From Mucilaginibacter dorajii (GTDB taxonomy: Bacteria > Bacteroidota > Bacteroidia > Sphingobacteriales > Sphingobacteriaceae): a DNA stretch of 64,000 bases. A program made the translations under genes and the position numbers. This document shows, one piece after another, positions 43,700 to 52,871 of this stretch (position 1 is the stretch's first letter; each line of letters opens with the position of its first letter). The stretch spans positions 124,001 to 188,000 of the forward strand of contig NZ_JANTYS010000012.1 in NCBI RefSeq assembly GCF_024808255.1. Direction: 5' to 3'. The notes under the pieces are model-generated. The model did no database searches, was not told where the DNA came from, and worked only from the letters and a program-made list of their open reading frames with translations.

Positions 43700-45133
43700 A
43701 TGAAAGAAATTATTGGCCGCATAGATGAAAAACGGATACTTGAGCAAACTTTAAAATCTACCGAGGCAGAACTGATTGCCATATTTGGCCGCAGGCGGGT
43801 AGGTAAAACATACCTTATCCGCAAATTCTTTCAAAAACAAATGATTTTTGAGTTTTCGGGCGTTCATAATGCAACTTTAAGGGAACAGCTAACAAACTTC
43901 AGCAATACATTGGCCGAAGCAATGAAATTACCTGTTCCTCCTGTCATCCCAGCCAACTGGACACAAGCTTTTCAAATGCTTAAAAATTATGCGGAGCCGC
44001 TGCTAAAGAAAAATAAATGTGTTATTTTTTTGGACGAGTTTCCGTGGCTAAGTTCCGCAAAATCGGGATTTTTGCCGGCCTTTGAGTTTTTTTGGAATTC
44101 ATGGGGAACAAAGCAAAACAACCTAATTTTAACCATTTGTGGCTCCGCAGCATCCTGGATGATTCAAAAGGTAGTAAACAATAAAGGCGGTTTGCATAAC
44201 AGGATCACCCGCAAACTGAGGTTGCTCCCTTTTACCCTTGCCGAAACCGGTGAATATTTGAAGCACAACAACGTAAATCTTGATCACTATCAAATAGCAC
44301 AGTTATACATGGTTGTAGGCGGAATTCCGCAATACTTAAAAGATATTTTACCGGGGCAAAGCGCGGCCCAGAATATCGACCGGATATGCTTTACCAAGGA
44401 TGGCGCTTTACAAAATGAATTCAATAACCTTTACCGGTCGTTATTTGCCGAGGCAGATAAACATATTTTGGTTGTAAGAGCACTTGCCGATAAACCATCG
44501 GGCTTAACCCGCAAAGAAATCATTACCGAATGTGGTTTATCAACCGGTGGTACAGCCACACTACTCCTTGAAGAGTTAACAGAATCGGGCTTTATATCTC
44601 CTTACCTCCCGTTTGAAAAAAACACGCGCGACAGCATTTATAAACTTTCTGACGAGTACTCAAGATTTTACCTGAAATTCATGGAAAGCAGTCGTGCTAC
44701 AGGCACCGGAACCTGGATCAAATTATCCACAACCCCATCCTGGCGAAGTTGGAGCGGCTTAGCTTTTGAAAGTGTTTGTTTAAAACATACCAAAGAGATT
44801 AAAGCAGCATTAGGTATAGCAGGGGTTTATACCGAAGAATCGGCGTGGAGGTATGCTCCTGGCAAAGGCCGGCAGGGGGCACAAATAGATTTACTATTTG
44901 ACAGACAGGATTTTTGCATTAGCATTTGCGAAATGAAGTTTTCGACCACAGCCTTTACAATAGACAAAGCCTATGCTGCAGAACTGGTGCAAAAAAGAGA
45001 TGTTTTCAAAAGCAAAACCAAAACCTCAAAAACATTATTTATTGTAATGGTTACCACTTTTGGCACCCAGGATAACAGCTATAAATTAGGGCTTATTCAA
45101 AACGATATTAAGCTGGAGAGTTTGTTTAAATAG
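43700..45133 (+). CDS. AAA ATPase with C-terminal DUF234 (archaeal-type ATPase family)
   Basis: 477 residues. Walker A GRRRVGKTYLIRKFF, Walker B CVIFLDEFPWL, sensor region LILTICGSAASWM, then a winged-helix part (PSGLTRKEIITECGLSTGG) and a C-terminal DUF234 nuclease-like region (GAQIDLLFDRQDFCISICEMKF, with the D...E-K spacing of PD-(D/E)XK folds). Such ATPases are often mobile or stand-alone; their function is not settled. The operator array just upstream suggests strict control. Confidence 0.85.
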   Translation: MKEIIGRIDEKRILEQTLKSTEAELIAIFGRRRVGKTYLIRKFFQKQMIFEFSGVHNATLREQLTNFSNTLAEAMKLPVPPVIPANWTQAFQMLKNYAEPLLKKNKCVIFLDEFPWLSSAKSGFLPAFEFFWNSWGTKQNNLILTICGSAASWMIQKVVNNKGGLHNRITRKLRLLPFTLAETGEYLKHNNVNLDHYQIAQLYMVVGGIPQYLKDILPGQSAAQNIDRICFTKDGALQNEFNNLYRSLFAEADKHILVVRALADKPSGLTRKEIITECGLSTGGTATLLLEELTESGFISPYLPFEKNTRDSIYKLSDEYSRFYLKFMESSRATGTGTWIKLSTTPSWRSWSGLAFESVCLKHTKEIKAALGIAGVYTEESAWRYAPGKGRQGAQIDLLFDRQDFCISICEMKFSTTAFTIDKAYAAELVQKRDVFKSKTKTSKTLFIVMVTTFGTQDNSYKLGLIQNDIKLESLFK

Positions 45134-45152
45134 CTAAATTACCAATACAAAT

Positions 45153-45890
45153 TTATTCCAACTCTTTTGAAACCGCTTTTGCCGCCTCCAGCTGTGTATT
45201 GCGCTTATCTGCCGGGATTTTTATAAACTCTTTATAACTGGTATCAAGATAGGCTGCCAGATTAAAAGCAGGTGTAAAATATGTTTTGGGCGATGGGGTA
45301 TACAGCACCAAAAAATCGTCCATATCCTTGCCTTTAAGCGGCAGGTATTCACTGATTTTTTTGGCGTTAAAAACCTGGGCTATCTGGTCCTGCTGTTCCT
45401 GGTCTTTCAAAAACGCGGCCTGTTTTTCGCGCTTATGCTCGTCCTTTTTAAAATAGCTTAAGCGTATGGCTACGCCGCCTTTATAATTGCCTTTTTCATC
45501 GCGCTGATATACCACCGTTTGGTTATGAAAATCGGGTGATTGGAACGAGCCGGTATGGGTAGCCTCAGTAGCGGTTACTTTTACCTCGTTCAGCATATTA
45601 TGTTTAGGTATCAGCGATATTTCCATGGGCTTATTGCCGGTGAGCAATACGGTATCGGCGTTATAAAAGCTGCCGCTAAATACCAGGATGTCGCCATTTT
45701 TGCCGGCAATGCTAAAAGCGCCTGCCCTGTTGGTTAAAACCACATCGTGCGTGGTAATGTTTTCAACCTGTATATTTGGTAATACCACCCGCGTGGTATT
45801 TTCATACACCAGCCCTGTGCGTGTAGTTTGGCCGTATGCCAATACCGAAAATGTGCTTGCAAGGAATAACAAAAAAAAATGTTTAAGCAT
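45153..45890 (-). CDS. Exported CarboxypepD_reg-like domain protein
   Basis: 245 residues with signal peptide (MLKHFFLLFLASTFSVLAYG). Residues ~22-110 form the beta-sandwich found at the start of many Bacteroidota TonB-linked proteins (RTGLVYENTTRVVLPNIQVENI, GAFSIAGKNGDILVFSGSFY). The rest is helical and charged. No receptor barrel follows, so it is a stand-alone version. Role unknown; probably cell envelope. Confidence 0.82.
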   Translation of the reverse strand: MLKHFFLLFLASTFSVLAYGQTTRTGLVYENTTRVVLPNIQVENITTHDVVLTNRAGAFSIAGKNGDILVFSGSFYNADTVLLTGNKPMEISLIPKHNMLNEVKVTATEATHTGSFQSPDFHNQTVVYQRDEKGNYKGGVAIRLSYFKKDEHKREKQAAFLKDQEQQDQIAQVFNAKKISEYLPLKGKDMDDFLVLYTPSPKTYFTPAFNLAAYLDTSYKEFIKIPADKRNTQLEAAKAVSKELE

Positions 45891-46046
45891 GGCTAAAAAT
45901 AAAAAATAAATTTAAATGTAAACTGGTACGAAAGTACTTTTAACTTTAATTAACAATCAGTTATAAACACATAATCATCAAGCACTTAAAAGCTAACACC
46001 TTAAAAAAGGATAATTTATTAACTGAAATTTAATTTAAAATATAAT

Positions 46047-46067
46047 TACATTTGATTGGTACATTTG
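46047..46067 (+). promoter_or_regulatory. Two -7-like boxes before the sigma-like gene
   Basis: TACATTTG occurs at 46047-46054 and again at 46060-46067, both exact to TAnnTTTG and 13 bp apart. No matching -33 element was seen. The second box is 31 bp before ATG 46099. Confidence 0.4.
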
Positions 46068-46098
46068 TAAAAATTAGACCCCTGATTTAATTTTAAAT

Positions 46099-46572
46099 AT
46101 GCAGTTACAAACTTCTGGAGAGGTGGGCGGTAGTAAGTTGTCATCTGTAAACAACCTGTATAATAACTATGCCGGTATGCTGTTAGGCTACCTTTTCGAG
46201 GTGGTAAAAAGCCGTTCGGTGGCCGAGCAATACCTCATGTTGGTGTTTAATGACGTGCCCAACGAAATTGAGGAGTTTTATAAACCCGGCGTAAACGCGT
46301 TTTGTCGCCTGCAATTAATGGCCCGTAAAAAAATGGCCAGCTTTTTTGAAAATACTGAAGACCACAACACCCACAATGCTGTACAAAACAATGTGTTCAT
46401 TGTTAAAAATAAATTTATAAAAGAAATGACACCCGATCAGCAACTGGTTTTTTGCGGCGCGCACTGGCATGGTAAAAGTATCAGCAAACTTGCTGCCGAA
46501 ATTGGAAAACCGGAAGAGGCTGTGAGGAAATTATTGAAAGAATGTTTCACCATTATCCGGGTTGCCAAATGA
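46099..46572 (+). CDS. ECF sigma-factor-like protein (divergent)
   Basis: 157 residues. Size, and a final segment resembling sigma region 4 (MTPDQQLVFCGAHWHGKSISKLAAEIGKPEEAVRKLLKECF, in parts: helix-turn-helix after a QQLVF helix), suggest an ECF sigma factor, but the region-2 core is weak. The start of the next gene overlaps its stop (ATGA), and that product looks like an anti-sigma factor, which supports the reading. It could instead be a non-sigma regulator of the same fold. Confidence 0.6.
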   Translation: MQLQTSGEVGGSKLSSVNNLYNNYAGMLLGYLFEVVKSRSVAEQYLMLVFNDVPNEIEEFYKPGVNAFCRLQLMARKKMASFFENTEDHNTHNAVQNNVFIVKNKFIKEMTPDQQLVFCGAHWHGKSISKLAAEIGKPEEAVRKLLKECFTIIRVAK

Positions 46573-47078
46573 GAGTTGAAGACTACATAGAAAGCGGCAT
46601 TTTGGAAACCTTTGTAATGGGTGCTGCCTCTGACGATGAAACCCAGGAGTTAATGTTCATGAAAGCCCGTTTCCCCGAGGTTAACGAGGCCTTGCAGCAA
46701 CTTGAGCTGGATATGGAATTGCTTGCCCGCAATATGGCTATTACGCCGCCGCCAAATACCTGGGGAAAAATTGAACAGGAAATAAACGATATCATTGTAC
46801 GCGACAAAACCAGCCCTGAAAAATTCACAGAAAAAGAACGCGACAACGATGATGATTTCAAGCAATCTAAACCTTACAACAACGAACATCAGTATATAGA
46901 GGTAGAGGCCGAATCAAGCCACATGAAGATAAGCAAAAGCTGGAAATGGGTTTTTGCAGCTGTATTTGTGTTAGGTAAGATTTTTTTAGCCTGCGCCATT
47001 TATTTTTACCTGGAAAACCGACAGGCCCAGCAACAGTTGCAGGAGTTAAAAACCGAGCTTAGGCGACTCAAAAAATAA
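46569..47078 (+). CDS. Anti-sigma-factor-like membrane protein
   Basis: 169 residues. The N-terminus MRVEDYIESGILETFVMGAA-type sequence with DDETQELMFMKARFPEV resembles the zinc-free anti-sigma domain of RskA-like proteins. A single membrane helix follows (WKWVFAAVFVLGKIFLACAIYF) and a coiled-coil tail (QAQQQLQELKTELRRLKK). ATG 46569 overlaps the upstream TGA by the ATGA form, so translation is coupled. It would hold the upstream sigma-like protein at the membrane. Confidence 0.7.
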   Translation: MRVEDYIESGILETFVMGAASDDETQELMFMKARFPEVNEALQQLELDMELLARNMAITPPPNTWGKIEQEINDIIVRDKTSPEKFTEKERDNDDDFKQSKPYNNEHQYIEVEAESSHMKISKSWKWVFAAVFVLGKIFLACAIYFYLENRQAQQQLQELKTELRRLKK

Positions 47079-47157
47079 TACCCTGCTACAGGTATATAAT
47101 TATGTTGGTTGGTGTATATATTTGTATACCAATTTCCCTTTTTTATAAACCGTTGTT

Positions 47158-47907
47158 ATGGACCTCGCTAATACCTTTGAGTATAAGTACGAGCGGCTTG
47201 AAAGTAAAGAGCTGATCGCTATTGTGCACAATTCCCGAAACTTTCAGCCACTTGCTGTTGAAACCGCGTATATTGAATTACAACGCAGGGTACTATCACC
47301 TGAAGAAGCCAAACAAATAACCGACGATTTCAACCTTTACCTGAAACGTAAAGTAAACCAGGAAACTATTGAAAGGGCGGCACCTAAACCGGCACAGGCA
47401 AAAACGCGCCCCGTTAAACAACCTTTTTTTACAGCAATCAGGGTGATTAACACCGTTTCGTTAACCGTGTTGGCCGTTTATTTTATAACGCTGGCACAGG
47501 GCGATACCGTGGTGTTGCATATGATAGTTCAATCAGGCTCCTATCGTCCTTCTTTTATCTGGATAGCCCTACCCTACCTGGCCTTGCCGTTTGGTGCCAT
47601 TGGTTTTGGCTTAAGGCGACAATTAGGCTGGATTATGCTTAGCTGGGCTGTAATGTATAATGCCTTAAAACAAGCTTATTTTTTCATTAATGACATTGAA
47701 GCAAAACTCGACAAACATTACAGCGAAGCGATAACTATAGATAACATTGTGCAAAACAGCGTTGTTATCGCTTTCTTTTTATTGATTTCAATAGTTGTTT
47801 GTTTACCGGGGATCCGTGCAAAAATGAAAACGGGTTTACCTGCCATGTTGCTCACTATTGCCGCGGCCTTTGCTTTTTTGACATTGCAGGTGATGAAGAT
47901 AATATAA
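47158..47907 (+). CDS. Membrane protein, paralogue A of a tandem pair
   Basis: 249 residues. The cytoplasmic N-terminus (YERLESKELIAIVHNSRNFQPLAVETAYIELQRR, in parts) is followed by four membrane helices. The N-terminal pattern matches the downstream gene (YKTLSDAKLLAILNSPHNYQPLAIEAANAELESR, in parts), so the two are duplicates. A -7 box TATATTTG (47117-47124) lies between inverted GGTATA/TATACC. Function unknown. Confidence 0.78.
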   Translation: MDLANTFEYKYERLESKELIAIVHNSRNFQPLAVETAYIELQRRVLSPEEAKQITDDFNLYLKRKVNQETIERAAPKPAQAKTRPVKQPFFTAIRVINTVSLTVLAVYFITLAQGDTVVLHMIVQSGSYRPSFIWIALPYLALPFGAIGFGLRRQLGWIMLSWAVMYNALKQAYFFINDIEAKLDKHYSEAITIDNIVQNSVVIAFFLLISIVVCLPGIRAKMKTGLPAMLLTIAAAFAFLTLQVMKII

Positions 47908-48034
47908 TGGGGGGTAGTGAGTAAGGCGTAATGTAAGTGTTGATAGTTTGAGTTGCTTAGAATAGTTTAATCCTCTTATATTTAGTTGTGTTTTTTTTTG
48001 ATAAACTGAAGTCCTGTCACATTGCCAAAACCTT

Positions 48035-48778
48035 ATGCAACAACACCCCAACCTATTTGCTGCACGATATAAAACCTTAAGCGATGCCAAATTGCTGGCT
48101 ATTTTAAATAGCCCTCACAATTATCAGCCGTTAGCTATTGAGGCCGCAAATGCCGAGTTGGAAAGCCGTCAATTAAGCACAGAACTAATTGACCAGCTTA
48201 ATGCCGAAGCCGAAATTACGGACCGGCAAAAAGCGCTTAAACAACAAAAGGTTGAAGCTGTTGAGCAATCGATTTTAAGTGTTATAAAGCCGCAATCGGC
48301 AGTTACCGGGAATATCTACATTACCATAGTAGCAACAATAATACTTTACGTTGTAGCGGTGAGCTATAGTGGCAGATTTGTACTCGCTAACTTGTTTAAT
48401 CCTGGTTTTTATAGTGTTACTTTTTTTCACGCCGTTATACCTTACCTCCTATTCCCTGTTGGTATTGTACTTTTTACGCTCAAAAAAAAAGCAGGCTGGG
48501 TTATTATCACCGCGGTTAACATTTATAAAGCGCTGTTTCAACTGTTGATACTGCAGGGCGATATAAGCGTAAAAATGGATCACCTGTTTAGTTCCACCAT
48601 TAGCTACCGCTATTTGTTTACCTCGGCAGGGGTAATACTTTTCAGCATATTGGCTTCTGTTTTTATCTGCCGCGCCGATATCCGGGTGGAATATAAGGTT
48701 AGCGACCGCCTTAAAGTGTTTAGCCTAAGCGCCGGAGTTGTGTGGCTGATGTATGATGTGTTTAAACAGTATTTTTAA
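48035..48778 (+). CDS. Membrane protein, paralogue B of a tandem pair
   Basis: 247 residues with the same design as the gene upstream: a ~85-residue cytoplasmic head with a helical L-A-I-L motif and four membrane helices (TIVATIILYVVAVSYSG, FHAVIPYLLFPVGIVLFTL, AGWVIITAVNIYKALFQLLI). Head similarity is high and membrane parts are weakly similar, which points to an old duplication. No known family. Confidence 0.78.
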   Translation: MQQHPNLFAARYKTLSDAKLLAILNSPHNYQPLAIEAANAELESRQLSTELIDQLNAEAEITDRQKALKQQKVEAVEQSILSVIKPQSAVTGNIYITIVATIILYVVAVSYSGRFVLANLFNPGFYSVTFFHAVIPYLLFPVGIVLFTLKKKAGWVIITAVNIYKALFQLLILQGDISVKMDHLFSSTISYRYLFTSAGVILFSILASVFICRADIRVEYKVSDRLKVFSLSAGVVWLMYDVFKQYF

Positions 48779-49009
48779 CGCATCCATTAATCACTAACAA
48801 CTATAAAGTATAAGGTCACCCTTGAACTTGTTTCAGCCCCACTCTGATAAGTATACTTCATGTTGGTCACCTATCCCGTGGGGTGCTGAGATAAATTCAG
48901 CATGACATCGGGGATTTAAATACCAGCATAAAATCTTCCCTAAAACAAAAAAACTTACGAAGCTTTTACCCTCCGTAAGTTTAATAATCATATAACTACT
49001 CACCGCTCA

Positions 49010-50896
49010 CTATTCACCACTCACATTACCACTACCACCATCATTGGCTCTTTGTAGTTTTTTAAGCATCTCGGTACCTATAAGGGCATCAATCATACCA
49101 TTACCACCGCCTTCTTTACCATTCACCAATATTTCTGGTACCAGTTTAATACCAGCCGCGGCAAGGGCTTCGGCTACACGCACTATGGCGTATTGTTCGG
49201 TACCCATGGCTTCGGTTTTTTGCTTGGTAACTTCGGCTTCGGCCATACCTATGGCTTTAATTTTAGCACCTTCGGCCACACCGTTTACCTCGGTAGCATT
49301 CGCATCGGCCTTGGCGTTCACGGTTTTGGCTTCGGCATCGGCCTTGGCTATCGTGATCCTTACTTCGGCATCCGCGGTAGCGTTAATAGTTTTGGCCTGT
49401 GCTTCACCACGTGACGCGGCAACCCTTGAAGCGGCCATTTGCGTGTTGATCTCAACCTGGCGGGTTGATTTTACAACCTCCGGTTGCATATCGGCACCGG
49501 CACGGGCGCTTTCAAATTCCTTACGTTCAATTTGCGCATGGCGTTGTATCTCGTAAGTAACTTTCTCCTGCTCGGCTATTTTACGGTCGGTTAAAGTTTT
49601 CATCAAAGCGGCTGGCGGCACTATGTCACCAATCAGGGTGTCCACTCCTATAACGTTATACGTTTGCAGCACGGTGCTAATATGTGCCTTGGCATCATTT
49701 TGCCTTTCTATACGGTTGGCCAAAAAGCCGATAACATCACTTTTTTGAGCCGAGTTACGGAAGTAGTTGGCAATAGTAGGCTCCAGCACCTGCGATACCA
49801 GGTTTTTCATTTTACCAAAACGGGCAATCACCTTTGGCGCTTCGTTACGTGGTACGTGTATGATCTGTGACACATCCAGGTTGAAGGTAAAACCATCGCT
49901 TGAACGTACAGTAATTGTACACAGGTTTTTATCCAGTTCATGCGCTTCGGTACGGCTATCGGCCCAGTTCAATACAATGTTGGTTGTTGGTACAATTTCA
50001 ACCGCGTGAGTATAAATGTTCACCGGGTGTTTACCTGGGTCAAGCGGTTCGTCCCAAACACCTTTTTCGTTCCGTTTTACAATATTACCGTGTTTAAAGG
50101 CATCACCGCTGGTATCCTTGCCTTCGGGGCCAACAAAGGAGTTTACCACACCTACATAACCAATAGGTATGTAAATCATATCAACCTGTTCAACCAATAC
50201 AAACCATGGGTTAAGGTAATAAGTACCAGCCAGTATCACATCCTCCTGCAAGCCTTTGCGGCCGCCTGCGTTAATAAACGCGATGGGGTCCTGGTAGTTT
50301 TTATGCCCCTCAACCGAGTAACCGGCAATTTCGCCTTTGGCCAGTGGCTCGCCATCCAGGGTGGTAATAATACCTACCTTGTTTTCCTGTATCTGGGTAA
50401 TTGGCACCGTTACAATTTCAAACAAAAAGGTATTGATACGGTAACTACCCGGTGTAAGGAAAGCCGCCTGCGGGCCTTTTTGACCATTATTGTCTAAAAA
50501 CGCGATGGCATCCTGGAACTTATCGCAGTTTACCGGTTTACCCAATACCCTACCGGTATCAAAAGATGCACCATCCTTTGCCTTTACCAGCCCAAGCTTG
50601 TTTTGCTCAATAATGGTAAAGGGTTCCATGGTAATGCCATACTGCCATGGCCACATACCCCAATACAAGCCCGGGGCCAATGCTTTGGCCTGCATACCGG
50701 CTTCGCCTGCGGTAGCAATGATTCTACCATCGGGCAAGCGCGATTTGCCTGATAAGGTGAACTTTTTTACCACCAGACCAATACGGTCATCAGGTACTAT
50801 CACCATACCAAAAAACACCCGCAACACAAACTTGTATAGTACAAGTATTAAAATTACAGGCACAGCATAAAATAACATCACAATTGATTTGTCCAT
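49010..50896 (-). CDS. SPFH/band 7 (flotillin-like) protein
   Basis: 628 residues. One N-terminal membrane helix (SIVMLFYAVPVILILVLYKFVL), an extended SPFH region (DGFTFNLDVSQIIHVPRNEAPKVI) and a long Ala/Glu/Lys coiled-coil (residues ~420-570; AEVRITIAKADAEAKTVNAK, GVAEGAKIKAIGMAEAE) ending in a Gly-rich tail. It should oligomerise at membrane microdomains. It is larger than E. coli band-7 proteins. Monocistronic; a G/C hairpin (GGGCCCC/GGGGCCC at ~50940) lies in its leader. Confidence 0.88.
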   Translation of the reverse strand: MDKSIVMLFYAVPVILILVLYKFVLRVFFGMVIVPDDRIGLVVKKFTLSGKSRLPDGRIIATAGEAGMQAKALAPGLYWGMWPWQYGITMEPFTIIEQNKLGLVKAKDGASFDTGRVLGKPVNCDKFQDAIAFLDNNGQKGPQAAFLTPGSYRINTFLFEIVTVPITQIQENKVGIITTLDGEPLAKGEIAGYSVEGHKNYQDPIAFINAGGRKGLQEDVILAGTYYLNPWFVLVEQVDMIYIPIGYVGVVNSFVGPEGKDTSGDAFKHGNIVKRNEKGVWDEPLDPGKHPVNIYTHAVEIVPTTNIVLNWADSRTEAHELDKNLCTITVRSSDGFTFNLDVSQIIHVPRNEAPKVIARFGKMKNLVSQVLEPTIANYFRNSAQKSDVIGFLANRIERQNDAKAHISTVLQTYNVIGVDTLIGDIVPPAALMKTLTDRKIAEQEKVTYEIQRHAQIERKEFESARAGADMQPEVVKSTRQVEINTQMAASRVAASRGEAQAKTINATADAEVRITIAKADAEAKTVNAKADANATEVNGVAEGAKIKAIGMAEAEVTKQKTEAMGTEQYAIVRVAEALAAAGIKLVPEILVNGKEGGGNGMIDALIGTEMLKKLQRANDGGSGNVSGE

Positions 50897-51510
50897 TTTT
50901 TTAAAGATTTAGTTTTTAAATATATTGATTTTTTTTACGGGGCCCCTTAAGGTGCGGGGCCCTCAACTCACTTATAGCTTAAACTGGATTGGAGTACCTT
51001 GGCTATATAGTGTCATTTAGACAGGTAAAGTAACAGGATGTTACACTTATATTACAAATTATTTTTTAGTTGGGATTTCGTATGTTCGATTTCGGATTTA
51101 TCCTGATAGATAAACAACTGATTTAATGAGTCTTAAATAATCGAAGAATTATAGAAAGAATATTACAAATCGTTCCCGCTATCAGGCTATTTTCAAAAAT
51201 TTTTGACTTTTTAATTTTGACTTTTGACTTAACATGGTGTTACCTGCGGCCCGGGCTTTGCACTCATACTACGCAGGCCTTAACCACGTTGGCCGGTATC
51301 CGTTTCAACCCCTAACACAAGGATTTGTCTGAACCGGCATTTTCAGGATTAAAGGGTTACGAAGGTTCAAAAATTTCCGTTTCAAAGCCCCCGGTTCAGA
51401 CAAAAAAATCTTGATGCCGAATAATAGCTGCCCAATACCGCCCAAAACAATTCAATTAATGGCGAGTTAATATAGTAACGCCTTTACTACAAATTCAAAA
51501 CCACACAATC
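50897..51510. repeat. Long intergenic stretch with a palindromic element
   Basis: 614 bases between divergent genes. Nearest the SPFH gene is a GGGCCCC/GGGGCCC hairpin (~50940-50962). 51324-51404 is a TCTGAACC-type foldback with perfect 12-bp ends (TTTGTCTGAACC and GGTTCAGACAAA). 51240-51310 resembles 16680-16760 (GCGGCCCG-CGCTTT, GGCCTTA, GCCGGTATCCG). No gene is seen in the rest. Confidence 0.6.
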
Positions 51511-51675
51511 ATGAAAACATCAGCATCAACAGGTAAGGCCAATACTCTTAAAAAAGAAGGCAGCCCCGCAACCCAAAGTACCAAAGAATTGAAAACCGAT
51601 TTTCCGATGAGCGAAAAGGACGAGATTAAAAAAGCCGAAGACCGCATGCGCAAACGCGCGAAAGTAAATAAGTAA
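51511..51675 (+). CDS. Small basic protein, 54 residues
   Basis: ATG 51511 to TAA 51675. Lys- and Glu-rich with no hydrophobic part (TGKANTLKKEGSPATQSTKE, DEIKKAEDRMRKRAKVNK). It is probably disordered or helical and nucleic-acid-like in charge. Good codon composition and a lipoprotein gene 47 bp downstream in the same direction support a real gene. Confidence 0.6.
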   Translation: MKTSASTGKANTLKKEGSPATQSTKELKTDFPMSEKDEIKKAEDRMRKRAKVNK

Positions 51676-51722
51676 AATAATTTTTGAACCTAATTGCATA
51701 GCTTAGCGTAACCAATACAATT

Positions 51723-52124
51723 ATGAAAAAACTAAGCTATTTTTTGATCATCCCTATCCTTTTTTGTATGGCGGCATGTAAGCCGTCATTGAGCGTAAAA
51801 GCGCTTACCGGTAAATGGCATTACGCAAAGGTGGCGCATCCTAATGCCAGTCCGCCGGATACTATGAAAACCATGGACCTGGCCGAGGTAGCACCTTATA
51901 TCCAGTTTTCGCCCGAACGTAAATGGGTTATTGTATGGGGAGGCAAATTCCTGTCGCACGGTACCTATACCCTCAATGGCAGTAACATGAACATGACCGA
52001 GGTACTGCCCGATGGCAAAACGCGCGATTTTGTTTTTTATGTTTCAGAACTTACCGATACCAATATCATTTTTGAAAGCATGGGTATAGATGGCTCAAAA
52101 GTTACTGCGGTGAAAGCGCCTTAG
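51723..52124 (+). CDS. Lipocalin-like lipoprotein
   Basis: 133 residues with a lipoprotein signal (FLIIPILFCMAACKPS, lipobox MAAC, Cys ~19). The mature part begins VKALTGKWHYAKVA, like the lipocalin GxW motif, followed by an eight-strand-like pattern (YIQFSPERKWVIVWGGKFL, HGTYTLNGSNMNMTEVL, FVFYVSELTDTNIIFES). Likely an outer-membrane or periplasmic small-molecule binder; ligand unknown. Confidence 0.78.
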   Translation: MKKLSYFLIIPILFCMAACKPSLSVKALTGKWHYAKVAHPNASPPDTMKTMDLAEVAPYIQFSPERKWVIVWGGKFLSHGTYTLNGSNMNMTEVLPDGKTRDFVFYVSELTDTNIIFESMGIDGSKVTAVKAP

Positions 52125-52287
52125 AGAGTTTGGAGTTGGCAGTTTTGAGTTTTTTAAATGTTGATGCCCCTCATACGGCATCAAAAAGGATCGTCTTTTA
52201 ATCATGCCTGATGTTTATACCGAAAAATCGAAACACCAGGCATAATCAAACCGCTGTAGGTTTTAGAATAATGTTAAATTGATTACA

Positions 52288-52848
52288 CTAAGCAGTATGC
52301 CACTCTTCAACAGTCGTCACATCGGCCTGGCGCGGAAAAACTTTGGTGGTTAGCACGCGGTGTACTTCCTCATCGCTGTCTGCGCAGCAATCGGCCAGCA
52401 CAGTTAGGCGGTAATCTTTATCTGATGCCTCGCGTAAGGTGGATAGCACTACTCCGCTGGTAGCAATACCGGCAAGCACCAGATGCTGAATGTCATAAGC
52501 CCGTAGGATAACTTCCAGATCGCTGCCGGTAAACGCGCTTACCCGCCGTTTAACTACCACCACTTCATCGGCCTGTGGGTTTAAGTCATCATGAACCTTC
52601 ATAAATTCAGTCATGTTAACGCCTCCGAGCCGCTCCTTAGTGGCGGCGAACATTTTATTATTAACGCTGATTTCTGGCGCACCCTGCCTAAAGCCAACCA
52701 CTACATAGATGACCGGAATTTTCTGATCGCGCGCTTTAGCAATTGCTTTGGCTGTATTATTCAGGATAGTTGCCGCGTCGGGCAGCATGGCTACAATGCC
52801 TGCCTGCATATCCATAATTAAAAGGGCGGTGTTATTTTGTTGTTCCAT
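52288..52848 (-). CDS. Isochorismatase-fold hydrolase, module 1 (catalytic Cys replaced)
   Basis: 186 residues of the isochorismatase/cysteine hydrolase fold. Asp13 (ALLIMDMQAG) and Lys100 (VVVVKRRVSAF) of the triad are present, but the usual Cys of TxxCV is Val133 (GIATSGVVLST). Members with this GIATSGVV form are common and of unknown activity. It follows an MFS gene on the same strand, 23 bp downstream, and repeats the arrangement seen at 54884-57334. Confidence 0.85.
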   Translation of the reverse strand: MEQQNNTALLIMDMQAGIVAMLPDAATILNNTAKAIAKARDQKIPVIYVVVGFRQGAPEISVNNKMFAATKERLGGVNMTEFMKVHDDLNPQADEVVVVKRRVSAFTGSDLEVILRAYDIQHLVLAGIATSGVVLSTLREASDKDYRLTVLADCCADSDEEVHRVLTTKVFPRQADVTTVEEWHTA

Positions 52849-52871
52849 GAGGTAATTATTTATTGTTGTTT

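Noticed and set aside
49044..49556. 170-codon Ala/Ser-rich plus-strand frame
   Set aside because: Antisense to the alanine-rich coiled coil of the SPFH gene, which explains its hydrophobic repeat look.
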